Made by a program: the position numbers and the translations under genes | Notes under the pieces: model-generated | What the model was told of the DNA's origin: nothing | Databases searched by the model: none | Seen by the model: only the letters and a program-made list of their open reading frames with translations | Part shown: positions 1 to 8,691 of the stretch, piece by piece | Numbering within the stretch: position 1 is the first letter of the stretch | How the letters are laid out: each line of letters begins with the position of its first letter | NCBI GenBank assembly: GCA_025774735.1 | Contig: JALGZU010000020.1 | Location: forward strand, 1-24,099 | DNA length: 24,099 nucleotides | Origin: a candidate division LCP-89 bacterium | GTDB lineage: Bacteria; Electryoneota; B3-LCP | Direction: 5' to 3'

Positions 1-385
1 TGAATCCGAGTTTCTCATAGAATCCAGCGGCTGAATCATCCGTGAAGAGGAATACATGGCTGCAATGATCCCTTATCCAGTTCTGAGCCCGTTTCCAGAG
101 TTCTCCTTGAATACCGCGCTGGCGATATTCCGGCAGTGTGCCCACCGTTAAGAGCTGGGCCCACCTTTCCCTCCCTCCATTAACGATGATATCCATAGAA
201 TAGACGCAGATCGAGGCGATGCATTCATCACCGTTGAATGCGGAGAAAGGAATATAGCGATCACTCCACAATCCCCGCTCCTTCCATCGGCTGAAGTCGA
301 GTCCGAAGACACGGTACGCATAGGTTTCGAATGACGCCTTCGCTCTTGTATCGTCAAAGTAATGGCTGCGGTAGTCGATGTTCAT
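1..385 (-). CDS. GNAT family N-acetyltransferase (3' end cut by window edge)
   Basis: The reading frame starts at the ATG complementary to 383-385 and runs off the left edge, giving 128 codons of a protein probably slightly longer. The GCN5-related acetyltransferase fold is recognised from the acetyl-CoA pyrophosphate-binding loop, read as YRQRGIQGELWKRA, preceded by a strand ending in LLTVGTLPE. A late motif reads AAGFYEKLGF, the usual GNAT C-terminal strand and helix. The family transfers acetyl from acetyl-CoA to an amine. The substrate cannot be told from sequence. It lies 114 bases downstream of the membrane-protein gene on the same strand. The fold call is firm and the specific role is unknown. 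Confidence 0.8.
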   Translation of the reverse strand, partial: MNIDYRSHYFDDTRAKASFETYAYRVFGLDFSRWKERGLWSDRYIPFSAFNGDECIASICVYSMDIIVNGGRERWAQLLTVGTLPEYRQRGIQGELWKRAQNWIRDHCSHVFLFTDDSAAGFYEKLGF

Positions 386-499
386 TTATCGTATTGTGCA
401 AAGTCTTATGCTTTAAGGGATTTGGCCTGATCGCCCGGCTGCAAGAGATCCCAGGGCAGCATCATCCCACCGATGGCTTCCAGTTTCGTTTGTTTACAC

Positions 500-883
500 T
501 TACGCCGATCCATTATCCAGCCTACTCTCCTGGCCCCGAGAAGAGATCCAACAAGCGATGAACAGCAGCCCGGGCACAGCAAAACCGAGCATCCACAAAG
601 GGGCATCCTTAATCGTCAAATGGAAGGCAACCATGCTGGCGATGGCGATGATCCCTCCGGCTTTCTCCCATTTCCAGGCCAGGATCAGCCCGAGGCATAA
701 ACCGATGGGAAAGAAAAGCAGCCCGAAAGTTTCTCTGGAGGTCGTTGAACTCGATTGTTGGGTGGGTGACAAAGCTTCTCCGACTAACATGAGCAGGAGA
801 AAAGCAACGATGACGATGCTCGAAATCCGTGCGATCCAGCGGATAAGCAGAATCGACCGATTCCTATTTTTTGATTCGTCCAT
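500..883 (-). CDS. Small integral membrane protein, uncharacterised
   Basis: This is a 127-residue protein. A short basic N-terminus (KNRNR) is followed by about four hydrophobic segments near residues 12-36, 52-68, 72-88 and 92-112. A conserved-looking loop, LAWKWEKAGG, lies between the second and third segments. It resembles small multi-span hypothetical proteins common in Bacteroidota and related phyla that share the RWIARI...GLLFFPIG...LAWKWE pattern. That resemblance is from memory, not a search. No catalytic motif is visible. A GAGG ribosome-binding site lies about 13 bases before the ATG, which is rather far. It probably sits in a run of co-oriented envelope-related genes, and its function is unknown. 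Confidence 0.7.
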   Translation of the reverse strand: MDESKNRNRSILLIRWIARISSIVIVAFLLLMLVGEALSPTQQSSSTTSRETFGLLFFPIGLCLGLILAWKWEKAGGIIAIASMVAFHLTIKDAPLWMLGFAVPGLLFIACWISSRGQESRLDNGSA

Positions 884-943
884 TCGGTGTCCAGTTCCTC
901 GGTTTATTTCGAATTGTTAATTTGTCCTTAACTTAAGTTCCGG

Positions 944-1504
944 TTAAAACAACCAGGGGATAAACATCTTGGTCCGTTTCATATATCCCTGATAGACGGC
1001 TCCGAAGAAACGACTATTTTCGGCTTCCTCCGTTTTTGCCGTCACCGTCAGAAAAAAAATTGCCGCCACGACTAGAGCGAAACCTGTCCATGAGGGATGC
1101 TTGAGAAATGCTCCCCAAGCTCCGAAAAGCAGTGAGCTATAGATAGGATGCCTGATGTAGCGATAGGCCCCGCTCGTCACCAGTTCCGTTGTCTTCTCGA
1201 TCCCCATCAAAGCGGGATCGTCGTGTCGCGCCCGATCGGGTTTTCCCTTTTTGCGCAGTAATAGAAATCCGTAAACAGGCATGAACGCGGAGACGATCAA
1301 CAAAATCCATGAGAAGATCTGGCGGGGACTCAATGGCTCATAAAACCAGTACTCAAGATTCAGTAGAACCAGAACGAGTATCGCCTCGAAGGCAAAGAAG
1401 CGGTAAAATCCGTGAGAGCGAAGATTCCGCAATGAAGGCCAAGACAGACAAACAAATCCTGCTGACGCAATTATAAAGAAAATTGCTTTGAGTTGAAGAC
1501 TCAT
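944..1504 (-). CDS. ICMT/PEMT-family membrane methyltransferase
   Basis: This 186-residue integral membrane protein has about five hydrophobic segments. It carries the signature of the isoprenylcysteine carboxyl methyltransferase / phospholipid methyltransferase family. TSGAYRYIRHPIYSS (about residues 110-124) holds the RHP motif at 118-120 that shapes the SAM pocket. Near the C-terminus, acidic EE at 159-160 and the FFGAVYQGYMKR stretch complete the family pattern. Bacterial members methylate membrane-embedded small molecules or lipids, and the substrate here is unknown. GGAG seven bases before the ATG supports the start. The gene is 60 bases upstream of the small membrane protein on the same strand and may be cotranscribed with it. 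Confidence 0.85.
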   Translation of the reverse strand: MSLQLKAIFFIIASAGFVCLSWPSLRNLRSHGFYRFFAFEAILVLVLLNLEYWFYEPLSPRQIFSWILLIVSAFMPVYGFLLLRKKGKPDRARHDDPALMGIEKTTELVTSGAYRYIRHPIYSSLLFGAWGAFLKHPSWTGFALVVAAIFFLTVTAKTEEAENSRFFGAVYQGYMKRTKMFIPWLF

Positions 1505-1566
1505 ATCGTTACTCCGTGTGTCAGGTGTGGGTGTCTGGCATTACTTAAAAACCCACAATTGTTGAA

Positions 1567-1917
1567 TCATAGCCTCGGCCCGAGGAAAAGGACGGTGAGC
1601 AAAACAACAACACCTATCCAGACCAGGATATTCACCAACCAGATGATAAATGCCTTCCCATACGTCACTCCGAATATGCTCGCGATAAAGTAGAGTGCGA
1701 TGAGGAGCCCGGCGATCTGACCCAGAAGCGACGAGCCCATGATGCCGAAGATGAGAGAGGCGATGAAGGAGACGATGGCGGTATAAATGATGATTTTGAC
1801 GGCTTCACCCAGAGTCGCGTCGTTCACGCCGACCAGCCGGGCGGAGAACTGCAGAAATAGGCCGCAGACAATAACCACGACGGCGAAAAAGAGCAGGAAG
1901 AGTATGATGATTTCCAT
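1567..1917 (-). CDS. Small hydrophobic membrane protein, uncharacterised
   Basis: This 116-residue protein consists almost entirely of three or four transmembrane helices (about residues 3-23, 37-60, 63-82 and 88-112) with very few charged residues. The start is placed at the ATG at 1917 because GAGGTGG lies five bases before it. A GTG three codons further upstream is in frame but overlaps this ribosome-binding site. No catalytic residues or known domain are recognised. A 21-bp imperfect palindrome (1945-1965) lies between it and the hydrolase gene upstream. Function is unknown. Confidence 0.65.
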   Translation of the reverse strand: MEIIILFLLFFAVVVIVCGLFLQFSARLVGVNDATLGEAVKIIIYTAIVSFIASLIFGIMGSSLLGQIAGLLIALYFIASIFGVTYGKAFIIWLVNILVWIGVVVLLTVLFLGPRL

Positions 1918-1960
1918 GGTCGCCACCTCATAATTGTGGTTTTAGATAATCCGATTGGAA

Positions 1961-2776
1961 TTATCCCTCGGTAACAAATGCCCACAAAAAATCATAGAAT
2001 TCCTCCGCCTCATCAATATGCGGGCAGTGGCCTGTGTTCTCGAAAGCTTTGGTGGGGATGTTTCGCTCGGTGACATAGGCGAGAGTTTCTTTAGGCAGGC
2101 TTTGGGTGCCGTAGCAGAAGATTTTGGGAATGGTGAGCGAACAGACGATCTCGCCGATCCGGCTCCGATAGGTTCCCGGCAGGGCGGTATTGCGTTGCAC
2201 GATCTCCAGAGCGTTCTGGCGAAACGCCTCTTTTCGGCAGAAGCGCAACGATGCGTAGTATTCCCGGCCGGAAGGCGTCTTTCCCCAATTCCACGCCGTC
2301 TCATTCACGAATTGATCAAACCACTCATCGAAACGTCCTTCTTCGACGGCCTGGGCTGCTTTACCGGAGAGGAAAAGATCGTGTTGAGTTAGCGCACCCT
2401 CGATATTGACGTATTTCTTAACCACTCCGTCAGTATCGGATTGGCACAGCAGCGCGGCTATGTCGCCGCCCATGGAATGGCCGATCAAGATTAATTCGCT
2501 GAGATCAAAGTTTCTGATTGTCTGCCAGAGGCGGCGGAGGTGGGCGTTGAACGTGTAGCCATCCGGATCGGCGGCAGTGGAGCTTCTCCCGTATCCTATT
2601 AAATCCGGGACGATAAGGTTGAATTCATCAAAGCGGCGGTCTTCAAATACGGGCCTAAATGACAATCCCGAATCGCCCAGGCCATGAACGAACAGAAGCG
2701 TCTGCTTCGTTACGGAAAACCGGTTGTGAAGTATATAGAGATATTCGCCCTCCTGAACGTAATAAGTCTCCACCAT
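1961..2776 (-). CDS. Alpha/beta-fold hydrolase
   Basis: This is a 271-residue cytosolic alpha/beta hydrolase with no signal peptide. The oxyanion-hole HG is at residues 31-32 (VHGLGDSG), the nucleophile elbow GHSMGG places Ser101, and the late GH motif (NTGHCPH) gives catalytic His250. The acid is less clear. The usual Asp after strand 7 is absent (YGTQSLPKE), but Glu126 in NIEG after strand 6 is in the position used by a subset of the family. Substrate specificity cannot be assigned; esterase, lactonase or C-C hydrolase are all possible. It starts 26 bases after the GxxExxY gene stop, so the two may be cotranscribed. Confidence 0.88.
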   Translation of the reverse strand: MVETYYVQEGEYLYILHNRFSVTKQTLLFVHGLGDSGLSFRPVFEDRRFDEFNLIVPDLIGYGRSSTAADPDGYTFNAHLRRLWQTIRNFDLSELILIGHSMGGDIAALLCQSDTDGVVKKYVNIEGALTQHDLFLSGKAAQAVEEGRFDEWFDQFVNETAWNWGKTPSGREYYASLRFCRKEAFRQNALEIVQRNTALPGTYRSRIGEIVCSLTIPKIFCYGTQSLPKETLAYVTERNIPTKAFENTGHCPHIDEAEEFYDFLWAFVTEG

Positions 2777-2802
2777 GCTCCACTCTTCGCTGATTTCCGC
2801 TC

Positions 2803-3192
2803 TCAGGCACCCTTCGTCGATTTGACGAAGCGTTTGAAATTCAGAGTCTTTTCGCCGAAGTTGATCAGAAGGCCGACCGCAGCCTTATGAGCATCGACCT
2901 GATTGATGATTTGAGAGTAGTGCATTTCGGTCAACTCGGGAACCGCTCTGATGGCCACTACGACGCCGTCTTCGACGACGAAGTCAGCGTGGCGTTTCCC
3001 CACCTCCATGCCGCGGAAGAAGATGGGCGTTTCGACATCCTTTTTGAACTCCAGTTCGGACTGATCGATCTCAACCGCCATACAACGACGATAGACCTCA
3101 TCCTGATAACCGCTGCCCAGAGCGGAATGGACGCGGTTAGCACAACCGAGGATTTTCTCCGTTGTCTCGGGATACTTTGCAGCATTGGTCAT
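2803..3192 (-). CDS. GxxExxY-family protein (PDDEXK-like, degenerate motif)
   Basis: This 129-residue protein matches the GxxExxY family (PDDEXK_3 type) along its length: an N-terminal ILGCANRVHSALG helix, the family signature here as GYQDEVY (residues 28-34), a GMEVGKRHADFVVED strand pair, and a C-terminal VGLLINFGEKTLNFKR block. In usual members the signature Glu is conserved and the core reads D...VELKA, giving the PD-(D/E)xK acid-Lys pair. Here the signature Glu is Asp31, Asp70 is kept, but the E-x-K positions are Ala80 and Arg82 (VVVAIRAV). Nuclease activity is therefore doubtful. The family's biological role is not well established. A GGGG stretch about nine bases before the ATG may serve as ribosome-binding site. 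Confidence 0.85.
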   Translation of the reverse strand: MTNAAKYPETTEKILGCANRVHSALGSGYQDEVYRRCMAVEIDQSELEFKKDVETPIFFRGMEVGKRHADFVVEDGVVVAIRAVPELTEMHYSQIINQVDAHKAAVGLLINFGEKTLNFKRFVKSTKGA

Positions 3193-3250
3193 GGGATCGA
3201 ACCCCTTATATCTGAATTCTTGGTTTGTACTGTTTATTCCAGATAGCGAA

Positions 3251-5476
3251 TTATCGTTCGAACCTGAATGTGTGCGTATACTTCAAGAGCACGGTGCGGT
3301 TGCGCGTAACCGGATATATCGGTTCTTCCCGGAATCGATTCGTATTAAACTCTTCATCGAATACCAGATAAAAATCTTTGCCCTCTGAAGGATTGTAGCG
3401 GAATCTCACGTTGCCAATTACTGCTTGAATTTCGCTGTTGTACTGGATAAAAGCACTCAGTGACACTTTTGTGCTGGGCATGTAGAGGCCTCTGATCCTG
3501 GCGATGTGGGCGGTGAGATCCAGACCGCGTTCTGGGAAATTAATTTTGTTTATTTCGTAAGTTCCGCTCAGGTTCAGGGCGGACGAAACGCTCCAGGTCG
3601 GGGAGATCTCGAATGACGTGCGGTTGCCATCGTAGAACGTACCCAGTTCAAGTTCAGATTCAAGATGAAATACCCCCGACATAGGTGTGCCAAAAGCACA
3701 CTTGGTTCCGTAGAATTCATAGTCCCCGGGCGGAACAACAACCTCTTCATCATCGCTGAGTTCGAACGTGTCCGTGACACTCTCATAGAAAAACGCCACA
3801 TCGACATGACACCAATAGCCGGATTTGGTGGTGAATTCCCATCCCGGTTCGATTTCGATCGATTCCGTCAAACCGTCCGAGTTGCGTTTGACGACATACC
3901 CCCATACGTATACCCAATGCCTCAACAGCGGAGAGTCATCGCCGGGAATCCAGCCGTAGAGCAAGCAGTTGCCGAACCGCGTATAATCTTCCCGTTCTTC
4001 GTAACCCACACCCGGATGATAATCCTCGCCCGCCATCGACAAACTCAGATCGAAACCCAGGCCCTTTACGGTCCGGCGTTCCCAGCTCAAACGGAAGCGG
4101 GCAGGATCCAGCGAGAAGGGATCGTTATCCAGGTCATTCTCGAAAGTTTGAGCCCAGTTGAACAGCAGGTAATCGTCATCGAACAACTTGATGGTGCCGT
4201 CCAGGCCGTAGGCGACATTATAGGCGCCGCCTTCGGTGATCCGAGAGGTCATCATCCCTCCGACATAAGTGTTGGGATTCATGACCTGTCGGCGCACCCG
4301 CAGGACTCCGAAATTTTCGGAGGCGATGTATTCGATAGGCGCCGTCTGCATAGTGAGAAACCCGAGATCCCAGGGGCCTGTGCGCCCGACGATGCGAGCG
4401 CCTCCGTAGATGGGTACTTCTTCGTCCTCATCTTCATAAATACCTATCTGGCGGCTGTAGAAGAGGCGGTCGAAACCACCGAAGTTGAATTCGAAATTGC
4501 TGGCGCGCTCTTGGAAGAAGAGCCGTTTTTCCGGGAAGAACAGTGAAAAGCGCGTCAGGTTGATCTGTTGATCGTCAGCTTCCACCTGTGCAAAATCGGT
4601 GTTCACCGTCAGATCCAGGGTCAGGTTGTTGGTGAGGCCGTACTTGACGTCGAGACCGACGTCGCTGGTGGGGTGTTCTTCTCGTTGGTAGGCCGTTTCA
4701 GTATCGTTCAACTCCCAGGATTGCCCGAAACCGCCGAGCCCATAGGGGGCGACATACAGAGGTTTACGGCTCTGGATATCTTCGAGGATAACCTCTCTGG
4801 CCTGGGATGGTTTGAAGGTACTCCAAAATCCCCATTCGGGGGGAATCGCTGGGAACATGGTGACCTCGTTTTTGCGGGCGATCCACCTCCAGGTGTTCAA
4901 TCCCATCACCACGCGTCCGTCCGTGTCCTGAAAGCGCAGGCTCGAAAAGGGGATGCGCATCTCAACAAACCAACCTTCATCGTTCCGAACCACTACCACG
5001 TCCCAGAATGTATTCCAACTGGTATTGATCGGAAAATCACCCAGAGCGTCATTGAATATCGCCATATCCAAGCGTAAACCCTCCGGGGTGGTAAAAAAGC
5101 CCAGCGCGTTCTCGTTGTCGTTATAGGTATCGAGGATCAAGCCGAACCAATCGTTGTTGAGACTTAGCTCGTCGCGCTGTTTAGAAGGGGCTTGAATATT
5201 GGCGGGTTCGCGATCGAAACAACGGGCGGCGGCGTAGAAATAATCATCGTCATATGCCACCAGAATCTCAGTTTTTTCTGTAGGAATCGCACCGAATATA
5301 GGCACATGCATAATCAGCGGAAGAGATTCAATGCCCTGCCAGGCTGACTCGGTGCTGAAGCCATCTAAAGTGACGGGTTCGTTAATGCGAGGCAGGATGT
5401 AAGAATTTTGCGGCTGAACAGCGTGAATCGGAATAGACAATAGGAGTGAAAAGACCACGATTCGCCCCTTCCGCAC
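3251..5476 (-). CDS. DUF5916 outer-membrane protein with CBM9-like N-terminal domain
   Basis: The 741-residue product starts with a signal peptide (MRKGR, a hydrophobic stretch, then SIPIHA near residue 19). A carbohydrate-binding-module-9-like domain follows at about residues 28-215 (RINEPVTLDG, NDWFGLILDTY, GWFVEMRIPFSSLRF). The rest is a long beta-rich region typical of DUF5916, rich in alternating aromatic strands and probably an outer-membrane barrel, ending KYTHTFRFER. The conserved turn FSLFFPEKRLFFQE near residue 310 is characteristic of this family. The start is GTG: GAGGAGG lies four bases before it, while the nearby ATG at 5478 is out of frame. Function is unproven; a surface ligand-binding or transport role is inferred. 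It is separated from the gcv genes by a hairpin and is probably transcribed on its own. Confidence 0.88.
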   Translation of the reverse strand: MRKGRIVVFSLLLSIPIHAVQPQNSYILPRINEPVTLDGFSTESAWQGIESLPLIMHVPIFGAIPTEKTEILVAYDDDYFYAAARCFDREPANIQAPSKQRDELSLNNDWFGLILDTYNDNENALGFFTTPEGLRLDMAIFNDALGDFPINTSWNTFWDVVVVRNDEGWFVEMRIPFSSLRFQDTDGRVVMGLNTWRWIARKNEVTMFPAIPPEWGFWSTFKPSQAREVILEDIQSRKPLYVAPYGLGGFGQSWELNDTETAYQREEHPTSDVGLDVKYGLTNNLTLDLTVNTDFAQVEADDQQINLTRFSLFFPEKRLFFQERASNFEFNFGGFDRLFYSRQIGIYEDEDEEVPIYGGARIVGRTGPWDLGFLTMQTAPIEYIASENFGVLRVRRQVMNPNTYVGGMMTSRITEGGAYNVAYGLDGTIKLFDDDYLLFNWAQTFENDLDNDPFSLDPARFRLSWERRTVKGLGFDLSLSMAGEDYHPGVGYEEREDYTRFGNCLLYGWIPGDDSPLLRHWVYVWGYVVKRNSDGLTESIEIEPGWEFTTKSGYWCHVDVAFFYESVTDTFELSDDEEVVVPPGDYEFYGTKCAFGTPMSGVFHLESELELGTFYDGNRTSFEISPTWSVSSALNLSGTYEINKINFPERGLDLTAHIARIRGLYMPSTKVSLSAFIQYNSEIQAVIGNVRFRYNPSEGKDFYLVFDEEFNTNRFREEPIYPVTRNRTVLLKYTHTFRFER

Positions 5477-5536
5477 ATTGCCTCCTCAGTGTGCAAAACC
5501 AGGCACCTTCGCTGAATTATCTTCTTAATAACAGAA

Positions 5537-5557
5537 GGGCGGGAATCGCCCCCGCCC
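5537..5557 (-). terminator. Probable terminator after gcvPA
   Basis: A perfect 7-bp GC stem (GGGCGGG at 5537-5543 against CCCGCCC at 5551-5557) with a seven-base loop lies just beyond the gcvPA stop. On the minus strand it is followed by a T-rich but interrupted tract (TTCTGTTATT). The shape fits an intrinsic terminator, although the poor U-tract makes it a moderate one. Confidence 0.5.
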
Positions 5558-5567
5558 CTTACACTTA

Positions 5568-6908
5568 TCAACCGACCGACTTCAACACGCCGATCAGTTC
5601 ATCCATCTCGTCCCTGGTGCGTTTCTCGGTAACGGCCAGTAAGAAAAGATTCTTCCAGTTCGTATTGAAGCGTCCGAGATCCGGCCCCAACAGGAATCCC
5701 TTGTCGCTGACAGCCCGGATCATCTTCTTCATATCACCATCATAACGGACGGGAAACTCTTTAAAGAAAGGCCGATCAAACGCCAATTCGAAACCGTCGA
5801 TCCTGGTGATTTCATCGGCCAGATAGTGCGCCTTCTGCAAACAGAGGTCACCCATCTCCCTGATCCCCTCTTCACCGAGAAGGGCCAGGGTTATACAGGC
5901 CGCCAATGCGCAGAGGGATTGATTCGTGCAGATATTCGATGTGGCTTTATCCCGTCGGATATGCTGTTCGCGAGTTTGTAGGGTCATCACAAATCCGCGA
6001 CGCCCCTGAGTGTCCGCCGTCGCGCCGATGAGACGGCCTGGAATGCGTCGAACGAACGGCTTTTTAACCGCGAAAATGCCCAGATACGGTCCCCCGAAAT
6101 TGAGGGCGTTACCCAACCCCTGCCCCTCGCCAGTGACGATATCGGCGCCCAGTTTCCCCGGCGATTCCAGCAGACCGAGTGAGACGGGGTCAGCGGAGAC
6201 GACCAGGAGCCCACCCGCATCATGTGCGGGTGCACTGAAGGCAGAAATATCCTCAATATAACCTAAGAAATTGGGATTCTGTACGAGCAAGGCGGCTGCC
6301 AAATCGAGGTCATATTTTGACAGGTCGGGATCCGTGACACCATTCATCAGGGGGAGGTTCTGAATCTCAATGCCGGAGGCGTTGGCGTAGGTGGCGAGAA
6401 CCTCGCGGTAGTGCGGATGGATACCCTCGCTGACCAGAACCTTATCCCGGCGGGTCTGATTGCAGGCCAGGTACATCGCTTCGGCCAGCGCCGTGGCGCC
6501 GTCATAGTGGGAAGCGTTGGCAGCGTCCATCCCGGTCAGAGCACAGATCATGGATTGGTATTCGTAAATCGCCTGCAGTGTGCCCTGGCTGACTTCCGCC
6601 TGATAAGGAGTATAAGCGGTGCAGAACTCGCTGCGGGAGAGGATGGCGTCCACGGCGGCAGGGATGAAGTGGTCGTAGGCACCACCACCCATAAAACAGG
6701 TGTAGCACTCTTCAGAGCGGTTGGCGTAACTGATATTCTTCAGGTGCGTCAATGCCTCCATCTCTGACAGGGCTCCAGGAAGGTTCAGCTCACTCTTCAG
6801 AAGGATCTCCGCTGGAATCGTCTTCAGGAGGTCTGGGAAATCCTTAATGCCGATCTTGAAGAACATCGCTTCAAGATCATCTCTGGTATGGGGTAGGTAG
6901 TGATCCAT
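5568..6908 (-). CDS. gcvPA: Glycine dehydrogenase (aminomethyl-transferring) subunit 1, P-protein alpha
   Basis: The 446-residue product matches the usual length of the N-terminal half of P-protein in organisms with a split enzyme. Recognisable family blocks are the N-terminal YLPHTRDDLEAMF, the glycine-rich FMGGGAYDHFIPAAV, the TAYTPYQAEVSQGTLQAIYEYQ stretch, and GEGQGLGNALNFGGPYLGI. Together with subunit 2, which holds the PLP-binding lysine, it decarboxylates glycine and passes the aminomethyl group to the lipoyl arm of GcvH. The ATG follows the gcvH stop with no gap (TAG-ATG), so translation is coupled. Neither gcvPB nor gcvT is in this window; they must lie elsewhere if the pathway is complete. 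Confidence 0.95.
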   Translation of the reverse strand: MDHYLPHTRDDLEAMFFKIGIKDFPDLLKTIPAEILLKSELNLPGALSEMEALTHLKNISYANRSEECYTCFMGGGAYDHFIPAAVDAILSRSEFCTAYTPYQAEVSQGTLQAIYEYQSMICALTGMDAANASHYDGATALAEAMYLACNQTRRDKVLVSEGIHPHYREVLATYANASGIEIQNLPLMNGVTDPDLSKYDLDLAAALLVQNPNFLGYIEDISAFSAPAHDAGGLLVVSADPVSLGLLESPGKLGADIVTGEGQGLGNALNFGGPYLGIFAVKKPFVRRIPGRLIGATADTQGRRGFVMTLQTREQHIRRDKATSNICTNQSLCALAACITLALLGEEGIREMGDLCLQKAHYLADEITRIDGFELAFDRPFFKEFPVRYDGDMKKMIRAVSDKGFLLGPDLGRFNTNWKNLFLLAVTEKRTRDEMDELIGVLKSVG

Positions 6909-7292
6909 CTATGATTCATCGATTAATTTCTTGTAATCTTCAGCGGAAAGCAGATTATCCTTCTGTGATGGGTCTGACATTCTGATCTTGATCATCCAGC
7001 CATCCTCGTAAGGGCTGTTGTTGATCAACTCGGGGGTGTCATCGAGTTCGGTGTTCACGTCGACGATCTCGCCATCTAAAGGGGAGTACAGTTCACTGAC
7101 GGCTTTGACGGCTTCGATGGTACCGAAGGCATCGCCCGTCAGAACGCTATCACCCTTCTGAGGCAGTTCGATGAACACGATGTCACCCAGTTCACCCTGA
7201 GCGTAGTCCGTGATTCCGATGGTGGCAACGTTATCGTCCAAGCGAGCCCACTCATGTTCCCCGGTATAATACAAATCCGATGGGAAGTCCAT
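6909..7292 (-). CDS. gcvH: Glycine cleavage system H protein
   Basis: This is a 127-residue lipoyl carrier of the usual size. The modified lysine is Lys63 in GTIEAVKAVSELYSP, within the expected beta-hairpin. The N-terminal block YTGEHEWARLDD and the NNSPYEDGWMIKI block are typical. It shuttles the aminomethyl group between P-, T- and L-proteins. AGGAGG five bases before the ATG is a strong ribosome-binding site. The gene is 16 bases after the accC stop, putting the lipoyl carrier directly behind the biotin carboxylase genes. Confidence 0.97.
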   Translation of the reverse strand: MDFPSDLYYTGEHEWARLDDNVATIGITDYAQGELGDIVFIELPQKGDSVLTGDAFGTIEAVKAVSELYSPLDGEIVDVNTELDDTPELINNSPYEDGWMIKIRMSDPSQKDNLLSAEDYKKLIDES

Positions 7293-7308
7293 TCAATCCT
7301 CCTGATAT

Positions 7309-8649
7309 CTATAGCGTAAATTGATTGAGAAATCCTGTATCGACGTTGCCCGCGATAAAGTCGGGATGATCGAGAACTTTTCGGTGAAACGGGATAGTGG
7401 TCATGACACCTTCGACCACCATTTCATCCAGGGCCCTGCGCATCCTTGCCAGAGCCTCGGGGCGATCCTTCCCGTGTACGATCAGCTTGGCGAGCAGGGA
7501 ATCGTAGTTCGGGGGAATGGCGTATCCCGCATAAGCATGGGAATCGATCCGGATCCCGGGGCCTCCGGGGAAATGCAGTTCCTTGATGAGTCCGGGCGAG
7601 GGCAGGAAATTCTTCCCGGGATCCTCGGCGTTGATGCGGCATTCGATGGCGTGCCCGTTTAGTTTAATCTCGCCTTCCGGCAGATCAATAGCCTCTTCCA
7701 TGGAAGCTAATAATTGAGCCTTCACCAGATCGAAATCCGCCACCATCTCGGTAACCGGATGTTCGACCTGGATACGGGTGTTCATCTCCATGAAATAGAA
7801 ATCGCCTCCGGCGTCCAAGAGGAATTCCATAGTACCCGCGGATAAATAATCGACTGCCCGGGCACCGTCAACCGCCGCTGCGACCATTTTTTCGCGCAAT
7901 TCGGGTGTGACCGCCGGAGAAGGGCTCTCCTCGATCAATTTCTGGTGACGCCGTTGAATTGAGCAGTCTCGCTCGCCGAAAGCCAGAACCGTCTTATCAG
8001 ATAATCCCAGAAGCTGAATTTCGATGTGGCGGGGATTTTCGAGAAACTTTTCCAGGTATAAATCTCCTGAACCGAAACTGGATTCCGCCTCGGCACGCGC
8101 CATTTCGAAATTGGATTCCATGGCATCGGATGCCTGGACAACCCGCATGCCCCGACCGCCACCACCTGCTGAGGCCTTAATGATGACAGGGTAACCGACC
8201 TCCCGGGCCAACTTCAAGGCATCCTGGTGGCTCTCCAGAGTCCCCTTACTCCCCGGAATGACCGGGACGCCGGCTTTCTTCATGGTATGTTTGGCGGCGG
8301 CTTTGTCGCCCATCAGTAACATGGTATCGGGCCGGGGCCCGATGAACTTGATGCCGTGCATGGCGCACATCTCCACGAAGTCCGCCGATTCCGCCAGAAA
8401 GCCGTATCCGGGGTGGATGGCATCAGCGCCGCTGATTTCGGCCGCAGCGATCAGGTTCTGAGGTTTCAGGTAACTTTCCGACGAATTCGGCGGCCCGATA
8501 CAGACGGCTTCGTCGGCGAAGATAACGTGCAGACTGTCCTTGTCTGCGGTGGAATAAACCGCCACAGTCTGGATGCCCAGTTCCCGGCAGGCTCGGATGA
8601 TCCGCAGGGCTATTTCGCCCCGGTTGGCAATTAAAACTTTTTGAAACAA
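7309..8649 (-). CDS. accC: Acetyl-CoA carboxylase, biotin carboxylase subunit
   Basis: The product has 446 residues from a TTG start (E. coli AccC has about 449). It carboxylates the biotin on AccB using ATP and bicarbonate in fatty-acid synthesis. The N-terminal block [16 protein letters not shown]-grasp glycine loop [27 protein letters not shown] and catalytic block [16 protein letters not shown] are all present. The frame is open 11 codons further upstream to a GTG at 8682. TTG is preferred because GGGAG lies eight bases before it and the protein then begins [11 protein letters not shown], exactly where the family begins. It follows accB closely in the same operon. Confidence 0.95.
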   Translation of the reverse strand: MFQKVLIANRGEIALRIIRACRELGIQTVAVYSTADKDSLHVIFADEAVCIGPPNSSESYLKPQNLIAAAEISGADAIHPGYGFLAESADFVEMCAMHGIKFIGPRPDTMLLMGDKAAAKHTMKKAGVPVIPGSKGTLESHQDALKLAREVGYPVIIKASAGGGGRGMRVVQASDAMESNFEMARAEAESSFGSGDLYLEKFLENPRHIEIQLLGLSDKTVLAFGERDCSIQRRHQKLIEESPSPAVTPELREKMVAAAVDGARAVDYLSAGTMEFLLDAGGDFYFMEMNTRIQVEHPVTEMVADFDLVKAQLLASMEEAIDLPEGEIKLNGHAIECRINAEDPGKNFLPSPGLIKELHFPGGPGIRIDSHAYAGYAIPPNYDSLLAKLIVHGKDRPEALARMRRALDEMVVEGVMTTIPFHRKVLDHPDFIAGNVDTGFLNQFTL

Positions 8650-8691
8650 GAGCCCATCTCCCGAATGATACAGCTTGACCACCCCGGCCGC

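Noticed and set aside
406..513. 35-codon minus-strand frame overlapping the end of the small membrane protein gene
   Set aside because: It has no domain or properly spaced ribosome-binding site, and its composition does not distinguish it from chance.
1945..1965. 21-bp imperfect palindrome (GATAAT...ATTATC) between the hydrolase and small membrane protein genes
   Set aside because: It is only a 6-bp perfect arm plus a weak core, overlaps the hydrolase stop codon and has no U-tract; chance is sufficient.
1955..2392. Plus-strand 145-codon frame opposite the alpha/beta hydrolase
   Set aside because: It is an antisense shadow of a gene with intact catalytic motifs.
3665..4546. Long plus-strand open frame (293 codons) opposite the DUF5916 gene
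   Set aside because: It is antisense to a clear family member, has no recognisable domain or ribosome-binding site, and looks like a codon-bias shadow.
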